From Oceanisphaera sp. IT1-181 (GTDB taxonomy: Bacteria > Pseudomonadota > Gammaproteobacteria > Enterobacterales > Aeromonadaceae): 64,000 nucleotides of DNA. The notes beneath the pieces were generated by a model that worked only from the letters and a program-made list of their open reading frames with translations, searched no databases and was not told the origin of the DNA. Position numbers and translations under genes: made by a program. The stretch's first letter is position 1. Each line of letters begins with the position of its first letter. Positions 50,958-60,368 of this stretch are shown piece by piece. The DNA lies in contig NZ_CP136856.1 in assembly GCF_033807535.1 (NCBI RefSeq), positions 87,001-151,000 on the forward strand. The letters are read 5' to 3'.

Positions 50958-51607
50958 TTGCACGAATGTAGTCGCGTGCTTTAGCCGCGAAATCCGCCAA
51001 CGGCGGATCTGATGCACAAAACCCAACCAAGAGCGGTGTTTATCGATAGCCGGTGTGGGGTGAAGCGTAAGGAGTGAGGAGGACGAGCCAACAACCCCAC
51101 CGTAATTCACATGGTGCAGCAAAGCTGTTGCTTTGCGGTAGTCGCGCGCTTTAGCGAAATGGCGCGCAGCGCTATCCCAACGCCATGTCCATCCCATTAC
51201 ACCAAATCCCACCACCAAACAGCAGCGCCGATATCGGCATAGTGCACGAATGTAGTCGCGTGCTTCAGCCGCGAAAACCTGCGCAGCAGGTTCTGGTGCA
51301 GCAAAACTATTGCTTTGCGATGTCTGTTTGGTCTTGTCTACCCATGGCAATGAGTGGTTTTGGGGGTTGTCCCTTATGCCGTCTTCCTGACGTAAGTCAG
51401 GATCTCGCATCTTGCTCTCTCAATATACAGAGCTATGGTGTGGTGTTACTTGTGAATAGCCGAATAAAGGGCCTACTCCTCCGACACGCCGTAAATACAT
51501 CCATGTAGGCTCCGCCGCGCCATCCTTGGCGCAGAGGGTCGGCTGAGCAGATCCCTTTATCCAGCCCTAGGCGGCGGAGTGGTTGGTTTTTGTAGCCCCG
51601 CGCTTTA

Positions 51608-51674
51608 GCCGCGGGTTCTGCGGAGCAGAATAGTATTAAGCCCTATAAACACAGGCAGCATTGATATCTGTATA
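51608..51674 (+). repeat. 67-bp direct repeat, second copy
   Basis: Matches 50891-50957 with one mismatch over 67 bp, 717 bp apart. Confidence 0.8.
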
Positions 51675-52216
51675 AGCAGACCGCCATAACTACTGTGGAT
51701 AACCAAGCTCCAAACTGCGGCGAAGTTCTCTTCGCCAAAGTGACGTCCACCTACGAAAGATACCATACCCCGTAGCCGGCAATTTATTCGCCGGGCCAGC
51801 GTAGCTGGTTAGTTTTAGAGCCAAACCTAAAGCAAAATTCCAAACCGTGCTGAATAAATTTGCACCTACAAGGTCAAAACCAAGCGCTAAGACAGTAGCG
51901 AAGGAGTCTTGAATCTTTAATAGCTCGTAACGACAAAATCCACCAACGGCGGATCTGATGCACACGTTCCAACAGTGACACCTAATGGTTTGTTGAAATG
52001 GCGCGTGGCGCCATTGCACAGCTGAAGCAGTGCCTACAGGGTGCAATATGTTGGAGTTTGCACCGGACTCACATGGTGATCTGATGTCGTCGTACTTTGA
52101 GCGTCGAAAACCGGCTGCTTAATAGGGTATTGCACCACCCATCCGCCACAAGCAGAGCATTGCCTGGTAACATAGCTTGCATTAATCGGAGTCGAGCAAG
52201 TCCAAGGATCAAATAG

Positions 52217-55200
52217 ATGCAGCAAATTGGTATTTACGAACAGCTGATCACTCAGCTGGTATCTTCACGTTTAAACCGCGATAAGTTTTATGTGGGCGAA
52301 CGGATCTTAGAAACGACTGAAGCATCGACTTGGTTATCTAATTTTTTCAGTCGTATCTTAAAACACGTAGTCGATTCTATCCCCAATGACGATAACCGTT
52401 TAGAGCAACAAATTGAGTTTGCCAACCAACTGTTACTTTGGCTGAAAACGCAGCTTAACGATCCCGACTTTTTTGAAGAAAACCTGCTCGATAACCAAGG
52501 TAAAATTTTAACCGCTTTATACGAACTGGAAAACCCAGTGGCGGCCGATCTTAAAAAATATGTAGAAGATATCTTTCCATTAACTGGCCTGACGCAAAGC
52601 GAGCTGTTTTGTGGCAGCAACGGGGGGCTGTCATTAGAAACAGAGCTCAAGCGTGAAATACTTTCCTCCGATAAAATCTACTGGCTGGTGTCTTTCATTA
52701 AGTGGACCGGCATTCGCATTTTTCGTAAAGAGCTGGAAGAGTTTACCCGCAGTGGCCGGCAGTTAAAGGTCATCACCACTTCTTATATGGGCGCGACCGA
52801 TGCTAAAGCCGTGGAGTTTTTAGCCGCACTGCCTAATACCGAAATCAAGCTCAGCTATAACACTCAGCGCGAGCGGTTACATGCTAAAAGCTATCTGTTT
52901 CTGCGCGATACCAAATTTCATACCGGCTATATTGGCTCTTCAAATTTATCGCACTCAGCCCTGACTAGCGGTTTGGAGTGGAACCTAAAGATCACCTCCC
53001 AAGAAATCCCGCACATTATTGAAAAATCCTTGAGCACCTTTGAAACGTACTGGGCCTCGAATGATTTTGAAGTGTTTGATGGCGAGATAGAAAGTAAGAC
53101 TAAGCTCAACACGGCGTTGCGCGAAGCACGCGGTGGTTATGCACCTACCAGCACTTATTTTTTCGACTTAAAACCCTTCCCGCATCAGCAGGAAATCTTA
53201 GAACAGTTAGCCGTTGAACGTGATTTACATCAGCGGTTCAGAAACCTAGTAGTGGCCGCCACAGGTACCGGTAAAACCTTAATCTCAGCCTTCGACTTTG
53301 CCCGCTTTCTGCGTAAGAAGCCGGATGCAACATTTCTCTTTGTTGCTCACCGCCAAGAAATTCTCCAACAGGCTCAAGCCTCGTATCGCGGCGTATTACG
53401 CAATGGTAACTTTGGTGAGCTGTGGGTGGGTGGAGCTAAGCCTGAGCACTATCGCCAGCTATTTGCTTCTATTCAAACGCTTAATAATCAGCTCGAAGAC
53501 CTGTCTTTATCGGCGGATTACTACGACTACATAGTGATTGATGAGGTGCATCACATTGCAGCAAGCAGCTATCGAGCGGTACTTGAGTTCTTTGCGCCGC
53601 AGATTTTGTTAGGGCTAACTGCGACACCTGAGCGTCACGATGGCAGTGATATTCTGGCTGACTTTGGTGGCGTAATAGCGGCCGAGATTCGACTGCCTGA
53701 AGCCATTAACCGTCGCCATTTATGTCCGTTTCAATATTTTGCGGTGGACGATGATACGGACTTGCGCAGCATCCCTTGGAGCCGCGGCCGTTATGACATT
53801 GCTCAGCTTACTAACTTGTACACTCACAACCATGCGCGAGTGAATAAGATAGTGCAGAGCCTGCAAGAAATCGTGACTGATCTCAGTGGCATTAAAGCAT
53901 TGGCGTTTTGCGTGAGCCGTGCGCACGCGGATTTTATGTGCCAGCAGTTTCTGCTGAAAGGCATTAGCAGCGACATCTTAACCAGCGATAACAGTGCTGA
54001 GCGTCAGCAAAAGCAGCAAGCACTGCGTTCTGGCCAAATTAACGTGTTGTTTGTGGTGGATATCTTTAACGAAGGTGTCGATATTCCAGAAGTGGATACA
54101 CTGTTGTTCTTACGACCCACCGAGAGCCTAACCATCTTCTTACAGCAGCTGGGCCGAGGTTTGCGACTGTCTGACGGTAAAGAGTGCTGCACCGTTTTAG
54201 ACTTTGTGGGTAATTCGCGGCCTGAGTATGACTTTGCCGAAAAATTTAGAGCCTTAGTAGGTAAAACCAATCGCGCCATTAGCGATGAAATTAAGCAAGG
54301 CTTCCCGCATGCTCCATTAGGCTGTCGCATCGAGTTATCTAAGCGTACCCAAGAGATGGTGCTGAGCAACATCCGCAAAGCGACGGTGAACTTAAATCGT
54401 TTAATCGGCTTGATCCGCCAGTTTCCCTCTCATTCAGACTTGCCATTAACGCTGACCAACTTCTTAAAGATGCATCCTAATTTAAAGCTGGAAGATATCT
54501 ATAAAAGAGGCAGTTGGACCAGCTTAGTCGCTCAAGCGAATGCCAGCGAGGTGATGGAAAAAGTCGATGAAACTGTGCTCAAGGCATACGAGCGTGCGAT
54601 TAAAACCAAGCTACTAAGTTGTGATTGCTTTAGCTATCTGCAATTTTTACGTGAACTAGCAGTCAATGATTATACCTTAACCAAGCAGATGAACGAGCGT
54701 CATACTGTGATGTGCCATTACGATTTTTGGCAAAAAACAGGAAAAGAGTTGGGCTTTAAAACGCTGGCACAGAGTCTTAAAGCACTGGACCATCCGCAGC
54801 TAAAAGTTGAACTGCTTGATCTACTCAGTTTGCTTATTAACCGCATTCATCACGAACAATTCAATGTAGCTAACCTGTCATTAAACCCGTTAAAAGGTCA
54901 TGCGCGCTATACGCGAGAGCAGATATTGGTCGGTTTTGGTGCAACAACCTTTGGCTATCAGAAACCGGCGCGAGAAGGCGTGTTAGTGATTGCAGAGGAA
55001 AATATTGAGCTGTTATTTGTTACGCTCAATAAGAATGAAAAGCAGTTTTCACCCACCACCATGTATCACGACTACGCCATTAATGAGCAGCTGTTTCACT
55101 GGCAATCCCAGAACAGCGCGCGTCCAGATCGGGGTAAAGGCTTAAGCTACATTCAGCATCAAGAAACTGGCAAACGACTATTTCTGTTTGTGCGTGAGCA

Positions 55201-55360
55201 AAGTAAAGATGAGTACGGCATTACCATGGGTTTTGTAAATTTTGGCGAAGTGGAGTATGTGTCGCATCATGGCAGCCAGCCGATGAGCATTACTTGGCAG
55301 CTTAAAACCGCCATGCCGCCATTTATGTGGCAGCAAGCAGCTAAATTAGCGGTGGGGTAA
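52217..55360 (+). CDS. PLD-like nuclease/DEAD-box helicase/DUF3427 protein
   Basis: A 1047-residue multidomain protein. A PLD-like nuclease half-domain (about 130-300) includes HAKSYLFLRDTKFHTGYIGSSNLSHSAL with the HxK pair at His222 and Lys224. A superfamily 2 helicase core follows: ATGTGKT with Lys353, DEVHH (442-446), TATPERHDGSD and the C-terminal half ending near QLGRGLRL. A C-terminal DUF3427-type region completes it. This composition is known from proteins linked to anti-phage or DNA-processing contexts. A mobile-defence role is inferred, not shown. AAGGA precedes the ATG. Its flank is full of repeats. Confidence 0.87.
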   Translation: MQQIGIYEQLITQLVSSRLNRDKFYVGERILETTEASTWLSNFFSRILKHVVDSIPNDDNRLEQQIEFANQLLLWLKTQLNDPDFFEENLLDNQGKILTALYELENPVAADLKKYVEDIFPLTGLTQSELFCGSNGGLSLETELKREILSSDKIYWLVSFIKWTGIRIFRKELEEFTRSGRQLKVITTSYMGATDAKAVEFLAALPNTEIKLSYNTQRERLHAKSYLFLRDTKFHTGYIGSSNLSHSALTSGLEWNLKITSQEIPHIIEKSLSTFETYWASNDFEVFDGEIESKTKLNTALREARGGYAPTSTYFFDLKPFPHQQEILEQLAVERDLHQRFRNLVVAATGTGKTLISAFDFARFLRKKPDATFLFVAHRQEILQQAQASYRGVLRNGNFGELWVGGAKPEHYRQLFASIQTLNNQLEDLSLSADYYDYIVIDEVHHIAASSYRAVLEFFAPQILLGLTATPERHDGSDILADFGGVIAAEIRLPEAINRRHLCPFQYFAVDDDTDLRSIPWSRGRYDIAQLTNLYTHNHARVNKIVQSLQEIVTDLSGIKALAFCVSRAHADFMCQQFLLKGISSDILTSDNSAERQQKQQALRSGQINVLFVVDIFNEGVDIPEVDTLLFLRPTESLTIFLQQLGRGLRLSDGKECCTVLDFVGNSRPEYDFAEKFRALVGKTNRAISDEIKQGFPHAPLGCRIELSKRTQEMVLSNIRKATVNLNRLIGLIRQFPSHSDLPLTLTNFLKMHPNLKLEDIYKRGSWTSLVAQANASEVMEKVDETVLKAYERAIKTKLLSCDCFSYLQFLRELAVNDYTLTKQMNERHTVMCHYDFWQKTGKELGFKTLAQSLKALDHPQLKVELLDLLSLLINRIHHEQFNVANLSLNPLKGHARYTREQILVGFGATTFGYQKPAREGVLVIAEENIELLFVTLNKNEKQFSPTTMYHDYAINEQLFHWQSQNSARPDRGKGLSYIQHQETGKRLFLFVREQSKDEYGITMGFVNFGEVEYVSHHGSQPMSITWQLKTAMPPFMWQQAAKLAVG

Positions 55361-55420
55361 GCGATGAGCTTGATATCTAAATAAAAAAACCTAAGCCCCC
55401 AGCATTTAGTTAAGGTCGGC

Positions 55421-55669
55421 GTGTCACTCGTTCTTGCTCTGGTTTGGCTCTTTTACTGTACTTTCGTTAGGCAAGAGTCAGGCTTTATTACTGCAGGCTT
55501 TGTTGGCTCTTTAGTGCTGGCGAAAGGGGTAGGCCTGCTGTTTTTTACTGCCGATGTGCAACAGTACGGGTACTTTTTGAAGCGTTTACTGATCGCCGAC
55601 TTGGTTTTTACGCCTTGGTATATGTGCTGTTTCTGCGTAAGCCTAAGCCTAAGTTGGATTAGCGTTTGA
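55421..55669 (+). CDS. small putative membrane protein
   Basis: An 82-residue frame starting at GTG 55421, with AAGG upstream at good spacing. Two to three hydrophobic stretches (SLVLALVWLFYCTF, FVGSLVLAKGVGLLFF, LVFTPWYMCCFCVSLSLSW) fit a membrane protein. It lies 60 bp after the helicase and convergent with the XRE gene, whose stop it nearly touches. No family recognised; it could be part of the same transcript as the helicase. Confidence 0.5.
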   Translation: MSLVLALVWLFYCTFVRQESGFITAGFVGSLVLAKGVGLLFFTADVQQYGYFLKRLLIADLVFTPWYMCCFCVSLSLSWISV

Positions 55670-55673
55670 GCTA

Positions 55674-55979
55674 TTAAAGCTTCTTTCTAATGCGCTGCCG
55701 TTTGGCGCTGGCTTCATAGCGCATAAGATCATCTAAGCTGTCGACCTTGGGCTGAAATAGCGCCTCTAGTTCTTTAACTCGACCTAATACCATGGCGATA
55801 CGGACTAGCGTTTCAAAGCTGGTATTTTGACCATTCTCTAAGTTAGATAAGGTATTCACACTCACGCCGGCACGCGCTGCTACGTCTGCTTGGCTCATTT
55901 TCTGTGCCAAACGCTCTTTGCGCAGCCGCTGGCAAAGTAACTCGACGATCTCACTGGGTTTAGTAAAGATTAAATCCAT
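55674..55979 (-). CDS. HipB-like XRE-family transcriptional regulator
   Basis: A 101-residue DNA-binding protein with one helix-turn-helix (about 17-70): LRKERLAQKMSQADVAARAGVSVNTLSNLENGQNTS. The C-terminal tail is basic. The layout resembles antitoxins of HipA-type systems, which normally lie beside a hipA toxin gene. No hipA is next to it on either strand in this window, so it is an orphan, or its partner was lost. Confidence 0.8.
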   Translation of the reverse strand: MDLIFTKPSEIVELLCQRLRKERLAQKMSQADVAARAGVSVNTLSNLENGQNTSFETLVRIAMVLGRVKELEALFQPKVDSLDDLMRYEASAKRQRIRKKL

Positions 55980-56089
55980 TATATTGTGCCTTAAGTGAAA
56001 TATACTGACTTAACACCCAATATTGTAGGTCTTATATAAGTGGTTTGCTACGAGAAAGCTCGGCGTGTTTTCTCACTGTGTTGCTGTCA

Positions 56090-56959
56090 TTACTGCCGAC
56101 AAATCTCATTGCAGGCGCTGATTAATTGCTCGGCGAGAATTTTGCTGTGGGCGGAGAGTTTGTCTTGGGCATGCAACGTTAGCTCTAAATCTGGAACCTG
56201 CGGCAGGCCGTCTTGCTCGCTTAAAATACGATGTTCAGCCGTGACTAAACGTCGCGGTAGTAATGAGATACCAAAGCCGGCTTCTACTGCACAGCACACG
56301 CCAGACAAACTGGTGCTCACATACGCCAGTCGCCAGCTGCGACCCAGTCGGTCGAAGGTGTGCGCCATTTCACTACGATATAAACCGCCGATGGGGAAAG
56401 TCACCAGCGGAATGGGCTGGCTGTCGAGGTTATTGCTGTGCAGGCTGTCAATCCAGCACAAGGGCTCGGGCCAACTCACTAAGCCAGGCACGCTGCCTTG
56501 GCGCTGTTTCACTAATGCTAAGTCCATATCACCGCGCTGAAATTCCCGCCAAATATCGCTGCACAAGCCGCTTTTTACTTCTAGCCGAATGCCGGGATAT
56601 TCATTAGAAAAGGCGGCGAGGGTGGGCATAATGGCGTGGGTGGCAAAGTCTTCGGGTACGCCCAAGCGAATTTTTTGTTGCTCGGCGCTCACGCTGGTTT
56701 GGGCCACGGCTTCGTTCATCATCTGCAAGATGCGTCGTGCATAGCTGAGCACGCGCTCGCCTTCAAGGGTGGGCGTAATGTAGCGACCTTTACGGTGTAA
56801 TAGCTCACAGCCAAATTGGGCTTCTAACTTGCGTACTTGTTGGCTCACCGTCGATTGGGTGAGGTGCGTGCTCTCGGCGGCACGGGTAAAGCTGCCGGTA
56901 TCGGCCACGGCAATAAAGCTGCGCAATAAGATGGGATCTAAGGTGATATTTAAATTCAT
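56090..56959 (-). CDS. LysR family transcriptional regulator
   Basis: A 289-residue regulator from the ATG at 56959 (MNLNITLDPILLRSFIAVADTGSFTRAAESTHLTQSTVSQQVRKLE). The longer frame upstream runs into a CACGGAA element. The N-terminal winged helix-turn-helix spans about 10-70; the substrate-binding domain follows from about 95. It is divergent from allE across 740 bp, including MITE copy C. Regulation of allE is possible but the distance and inserted element make it uncertain. Confidence 0.88.
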   Translation of the reverse strand: MNLNITLDPILLRSFIAVADTGSFTRAAESTHLTQSTVSQQVRKLEAQFGCELLHRKGRYITPTLEGERVLSYARRILQMMNEAVAQTSVSAEQQKIRLGVPEDFATHAIMPTLAAFSNEYPGIRLEVKSGLCSDIWREFQRGDMDLALVKQRQGSVPGLVSWPEPLCWIDSLHSNNLDSQPIPLVTFPIGGLYRSEMAHTFDRLGRSWRLAYVSTSLSGVCCAVEAGFGISLLPRRLVTAEHRILSEQDGLPQVPDLELTLHAQDKLSAHSKILAEQLISACNEICRQ

Positions 56960-57005
56960 ATGTTTCTCAAAGAGCAGTGAAGCGTGAAAGAGACTAAATA
57001 TTTTT

Positions 57006-57062
57006 CGCCACGGAATCCACGGAATCCACGGAACCCACAGAAAAATAGTGATCAAATCTGAA
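57006..57062. repeat. CACGGAA-type repeat unit
   Basis: GCCACGGAATCCACGGAATC-type units in tandem, followed by ATAGTGATCAAATCTGAAAG, the same tail as the copies near 47500 and 50770. Confidence 0.65.
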
Positions 57063-57079
57063 AGTGATTCTTATGAGTA

Positions 57080-57354
57080 CCTGATTACGTATGAACCTCA
57101 GCCATAATGCACCCTGTTTCGGTTTGTTCTTTGTAGCTGCCCAATTTATTCGGCAGGCCAGCTCTGCTGGCTGTTACTGAGGTTTAGATTTAAACCAAAA
57201 CACCAAACCGGGCCGAATAAATTGGCCCCTACAAGGTCAAAATACCAAACTGGGCCTCATATTCTTTACCGAAGAGGCGGCACCTCCATGTAACCTATTG
57301 AATTTATTGGTGCTTAGTTCTCTGAGACATGGCTGAGCTTTGTGGGTAATCAGG
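57080..57354 (-). mobile_element. MITE-like element, copy C (275 bp, inverted)
   Basis: Reverse-complement copy of 15206-15480, the same length and near-identical. A perfect 8-bp direct repeat TATGAGTA flanks it (57072-57079 and 57355-57362). Ends are CCTGATTACG and GTAATCAGG. Non-coding. Confidence 0.88.
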
Positions 57355-57605
57355 TATGAGTAAGAGATAAAACCAGTGCATCATTGAGGTTGTCTTACAC
57401 ATCAAAGGCTTTATGCCCTTGTCTCACGTGAACTGCGCCCGAGCTTCTCGTAGCAAAGAGTCGTTGCAGATATAGGTTTGGCCTGCATTTGTTGTACTTG
57501 TGTCGTCCTCTTCACTCTTTACCCATCACTCTTCACTCACCAGTCAGTGGCTTAGCCACTAGTGGCCATTAAATTATTTAATTTATAAATCAAACAACTT
57601 TGTTC

Positions 57606-57660
57606 TACAATAGCCAAGTTCACAATTTAGACAGCCATGCCGTTTGGCGTGGCTTTTGTT
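57606..57660 (+). promoter_or_regulatory. promoter and leader hairpin upstream of allE
   Basis: A -10-like TACAAT (57606-57611) lies in AT-rich sequence. Downstream, AGCCATGCC (57633-57641) pairs with GGCGTGGCT (57646-57654), including one G-U pair, followed by TTTGTT. This resembles a terminator within the leader; the gene starts 38 bp later. Confidence 0.45.
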
Positions 57661-57698
57661 GGCATTAAGCCGAATTTCTCGTATTAAAGGACAGTATC

Positions 57699-58544
57699 AT
57701 GGCCCGTAATACCTATTATGCTCCTAAGGGTGGCTTGCCACCTCAGACTCAGCTGATCCACGATCGCGCTATCTTTACCGAAGCCTATGTCGTTATTCCT
57801 AAAGGTGTAATGAGCGACATCGTGACTAGCTTCCTGCCTTTCTGGGATGAAACTCGTCTGTGGGTTATCGCACGTCCGTTAAGCGGCTTCGCTGAGACCT
57901 TCTCACACTACATCATGGAAGTTTCTCCAAAAGGTGGTAGTGACAAGCCTGAACTGGACAAGGGCGCCGAAGGCGTATTGTTCGTCGTTGAAGGCGAAAT
58001 GACCCTGACTCTGGAAGGCAAAGAGCACCAGATGGACTTAGGCGGTTACGCTTTCCTGCCAGCCGGTTCTAACTGGAGTGTGCGCAACAACAGCGACGCG
58101 CCAGTACGTTTCCATTGGGTACGTAAAGCATACCAATTTGTTGATGGTATCGATGCACCTGAAGCTTTCGTAACTAACGAGAATGACATTGCGCCTACAG
58201 CAATGCCAAACACTAACGATGCATGGGCAACCACTCGCTTCACAGATCCAACGGATCTGCGTCACGACATGCACGTAAACATCGTTACGTTCCAGCCAGG
58301 CGGCGTTATTCCATTCGACGAAACACACGTTATGGAACACGGTCTGTATGTATTGGAAGGTAAAGCAGTTTACCACCTGAACCAAGACTGGGTTGAAGTT
58401 GAAGCCGGCGACTACATGTGGTTGCGCGCCTTCTGCCCACAAGCTTGCTACGCAAGTGGCCCAACTCGCTTCCGTTACTTGCTGTACAAAGACGTTAACC
58501 GCCACATGCTGTTAGACTCTTCTACTGCTTACCGCGGTCGTTAG
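57699..58544 (+). CDS. allE: (S)-ureidoglycine aminohydrolase (AllE/YlbA)
   Basis: A 281-residue bicupin enzyme of allantoin degradation that converts (S)-ureidoglycine to ureidoglycolate and ammonia. Two cupin modules are seen: HYIMEVSPKGGSDKPELDKGAEGVLFVVEGEMTL (about 70-105) and HVNIVTFQPGGVIPFDETHVMEHGLYVLEGKAVYHLNQDW (about 190-230). The second carries the metal-binding His/Glu set (ETHVMEHG). Length and motifs match E. coli AllE. Its pathway partners (allC, allD, allB) are not in the window. Confidence 0.92.
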   Translation: MARNTYYAPKGGLPPQTQLIHDRAIFTEAYVVIPKGVMSDIVTSFLPFWDETRLWVIARPLSGFAETFSHYIMEVSPKGGSDKPELDKGAEGVLFVVEGEMTLTLEGKEHQMDLGGYAFLPAGSNWSVRNNSDAPVRFHWVRKAYQFVDGIDAPEAFVTNENDIAPTAMPNTNDAWATTRFTDPTDLRHDMHVNIVTFQPGGVIPFDETHVMEHGLYVLEGKAVYHLNQDWVEVEAGDYMWLRAFCPQACYASGPTRFRYLLYKDVNRHMLLDSSTAYRGR

Positions 58545-58596
58545 CTGTAAGTAAGTTGCAGCGCTTAAGCAGCGCTTAAGTCGCAGTAATTGATGT

Positions 58597-58626
58597 AAAA
58601 GGGTAGCCTCCGGGCTGCCCTTTTTT
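58597..58626 (+). terminator. terminator after allE
   Basis: GGGTAGCC/GGCTGCCC stem (one G-U pair) with TCCG loop and a T-run, about 52 bp past the stop. Confidence 0.85.
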
Positions 58627-58754
58627 ATGCGTGTGAGGCGTGAATAGTGAGGTGTGAGGAGAAATGACAGCGCCGAGCGGCAAGCACTGCTCTATGCGGT
58701 TTTACATCGGGCCCGACCCAGTATCTTGTACTTCTTTGGCTCTAAAACCTAAAG

Positions 58755-58784
58755 CGAGATCCTGACGTGTGTCAGGAAGACGGC
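58755..58784. repeat. REP-like palindrome
   Basis: CGAGATCCTGACGTGTGTCA... palindrome, TCCTGAC/GTCAGGA, inverted orientation of the family. Confidence 0.7.
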
Positions 58785-58868
58785 TTAAAGAGTTTCGCCT
58801 ACGGCAAAATGCGAGAGCAAGCGTTCGCCTACAAAAGACGTTTTGTCTTGTTCGCCTCACTCCTCACA

Positions 58869-59543
58869 TTATCCAAGTAACAACTTATGTAATTGCTGCA
58901 ATGAGCTGACTTCATAGTGGGGGCGTATGCCTTCAGGCGTGGCGCGGCCGGTGCTGTTCAGCCAGCAGGTGTCTATGCCGGCGTTGATGCCGCCTAAAAT
59001 ATCGGAATGCGGGTTATCGCCCACCATCAAGATTTGCTCTTTGGGCGGGTGGCCCATGAGCTCGAAGGCATGTTCAAAAATGCCGGCGGCGGGCTTGGCG
59101 ATGCCCACTTGTTCGGACACCACTAGCGTATCGAAGGCTTGTTGCCAGCCGGCTTTGATTAAACGGGCTTGCTGCATGGCGCTAAAACCGTTGGTAATAA
59201 TGCCCAATTTGGCTTTGCCTTGCAGCGCCGAGATAAGCTCTGGCGCCCCCGAGAGTGGCGGCGACACTTGCGCCATGGCCACTAAATAGTCGCGGTTTAA
59301 AATGTCAGTGGCAACGCCTAATCGCTCAGACCAAGCTTGAAAGCGAGTGTGCTGCAGTTGGGCGGCACTAATGGCGCCGTCTTGATAATCCACCCACAGC
59401 GGCGCGCTTAAGGTGTGGTACTGGCGATAATCTTCGACGGTAAAATTCACGCCAAAAGTAGCGAACATCAGCTTTAAGCCGGCAAAAGCATCGAAATGGA
59501 ACAGTGTTTCGTCCGCATCAAATAAAATCCAAGAATAACGCAT
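58869..59543 (-). CDS. yjjG: YjjG-family HAD pyrimidine 5'-nucleotidase
   Basis: A 224-residue HAD phosphatase from the ATG at 59543 (MRYSWILFDADETLFHFDAFAGLK); the upstream extension is unsupported. Motif I is FDADETL (Asp9, Asp11). A cap region follows, then GIITNGFSAMQ (motif II Thr), the Lys of IAKPAAGIFEHA, and MVGDNPHSDILGG (motif IV). E. coli YjjG removes non-canonical dUMP/dTMP-type nucleotides. The substrate here is inferred from family resemblance. Confidence 0.85.
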   Translation of the reverse strand: MRYSWILFDADETLFHFDAFAGLKLMFATFGVNFTVEDYRQYHTLSAPLWVDYQDGAISAAQLQHTRFQAWSERLGVATDILNRDYLVAMAQVSPPLSGAPELISALQGKAKLGIITNGFSAMQQARLIKAGWQQAFDTLVVSEQVGIAKPAAGIFEHAFELMGHPPKEQILMVGDNPHSDILGGINAGIDTCWLNSTGRATPEGIRPHYEVSSLQQLHKLLLG

Positions 59544-59762
59544 GCTTATTGCTCCAAGTAATGGGCGGTATTTTTGCCACATGTTGGCAGAAAAGAATAA
59601 GTGTAGATGCTGGGGCCGAGCAAACGCCAGACTAAATCGATCTAAGCCGAGGTTTCTGCTGGCAACTCTTAATGTTGGCGGCACTTTATCTTATAGTGAG
59701 CACTTTACAGTAAACCCTGACTATTAACTCGGTGACGAGTCACGCCATCATGAGACACATTT

Positions 59763-60368
59763 ATGGAATTTTCTAGCTGGTTGGCCTTAGTGGCCATTTG
59801 CGTGGTGGGCGCTATGAGCCCAGGCCCAAGCTTAGCCGTGGTGATGCGCAACACCATAAGAGGTGGCCGAAGCCACGGTGTGTTGACCGCCATTGGGCAT
59901 GGCACGGGTGTGGGTTTATATGCATTGCTAACTGCACTCGGCTTGGCGCTGATTATTGCCAACAATCCGCTGCTGTTTAATGTGATCCGCTACGGCGGTG
60001 CCGCTTTCTTGGCGTGGTTAGGCGTGAAAGCCTTGTTGGCCAAGCGTCAGAACGTAGCCGCCGCAGAGGCGCATGAAATCGCCGGTCGCCAAGGTGCCTT
60101 CGAGGGTTTTATGGTGGCGTTCTTAAATCCGCAGCTGGCCATTTTTTTCGTGGCGCTGTTTAGCCAATTTGTACATGCAGATACAGATTGGCAGCAAAGC
60201 CTGATCATGATGCTGACCGCCGGTGGCATAGACGGCGCTTGGTATGTGTTGGTGGCTTTGGTGTTATCGCGCGGGCCGGTATTGGTCTGGCTAAAAGAGA
60301 AGTCGGTGTGGCTAGATAGGCTTAGCGGTGTGGTGCTGTTAGGGCTGGCAATTAAGGTGGTGCTCTAG
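59763..60368 (+). CDS. LysE family exporter
   Basis: A 201-residue inner-membrane exporter of the LysE/RhtB family with about six transmembrane segments. The family opening SPGPSLAVVMRNTIRGGRSHGVLTAIGHGTGVG lies near 20-52, and GFMVAFLNPQLAIFFVALFSQFV is near 110-135. It probably exports amino acids; the substrate is unknown. The gene stands alone. Confidence 0.9.
   Translation: MEFSSWLALVAICVVGAMSPGPSLAVVMRNTIRGGRSHGVLTAIGHGTGVGLYALLTALGLALIIANNPLLFNVIRYGGAAFLAWLGVKALLAKRQNVAAAEAHEIAGRQGAFEGFMVAFLNPQLAIFFVALFSQFVHADTDWQQSLIMMLTAGGIDGAWYVLVALVLSRGPVLVWLKEKSVWLDRLSGVVLLGLAIKVVL

Larger units (their letters stand above)
50386..52216. repeat. 1.8-kb repeat-rich intergenic region
   Basis: No credible gene. 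It holds multiple copies of a GTAGTCGCGTGCTTTAGCCG piece (about 50593, 50874, 50968, 51140 and 51250, and a GTAGCCCCGCGCTTTAGCCG variant at 51593), REP-like palindromes (50675-50705, 51378-51408) and a CACGGAA fragment (50736-50785). A 67-bp direct repeat (50891-50957 and 51608-51674) has one mismatch. A MITE-inner-module relative lies at 51771-51875. Short open frames here overlap the repeats. Confidence 0.75.

Noticed and set aside
50386..52216. CRISPR array
   Set aside because: The repeats are of different families, irregular in spacing and not separated by uniform unique spacers. No cas gene is nearby.
52034..52225. 63-codon minus-strand frame with CSACGGWVV cysteines
   Set aside because: It overlaps the helicase start and ends in repeat DNA. 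The cysteine pair looked like a zinc ribbon, but no start site or family supports it. It might be a decayed gene.
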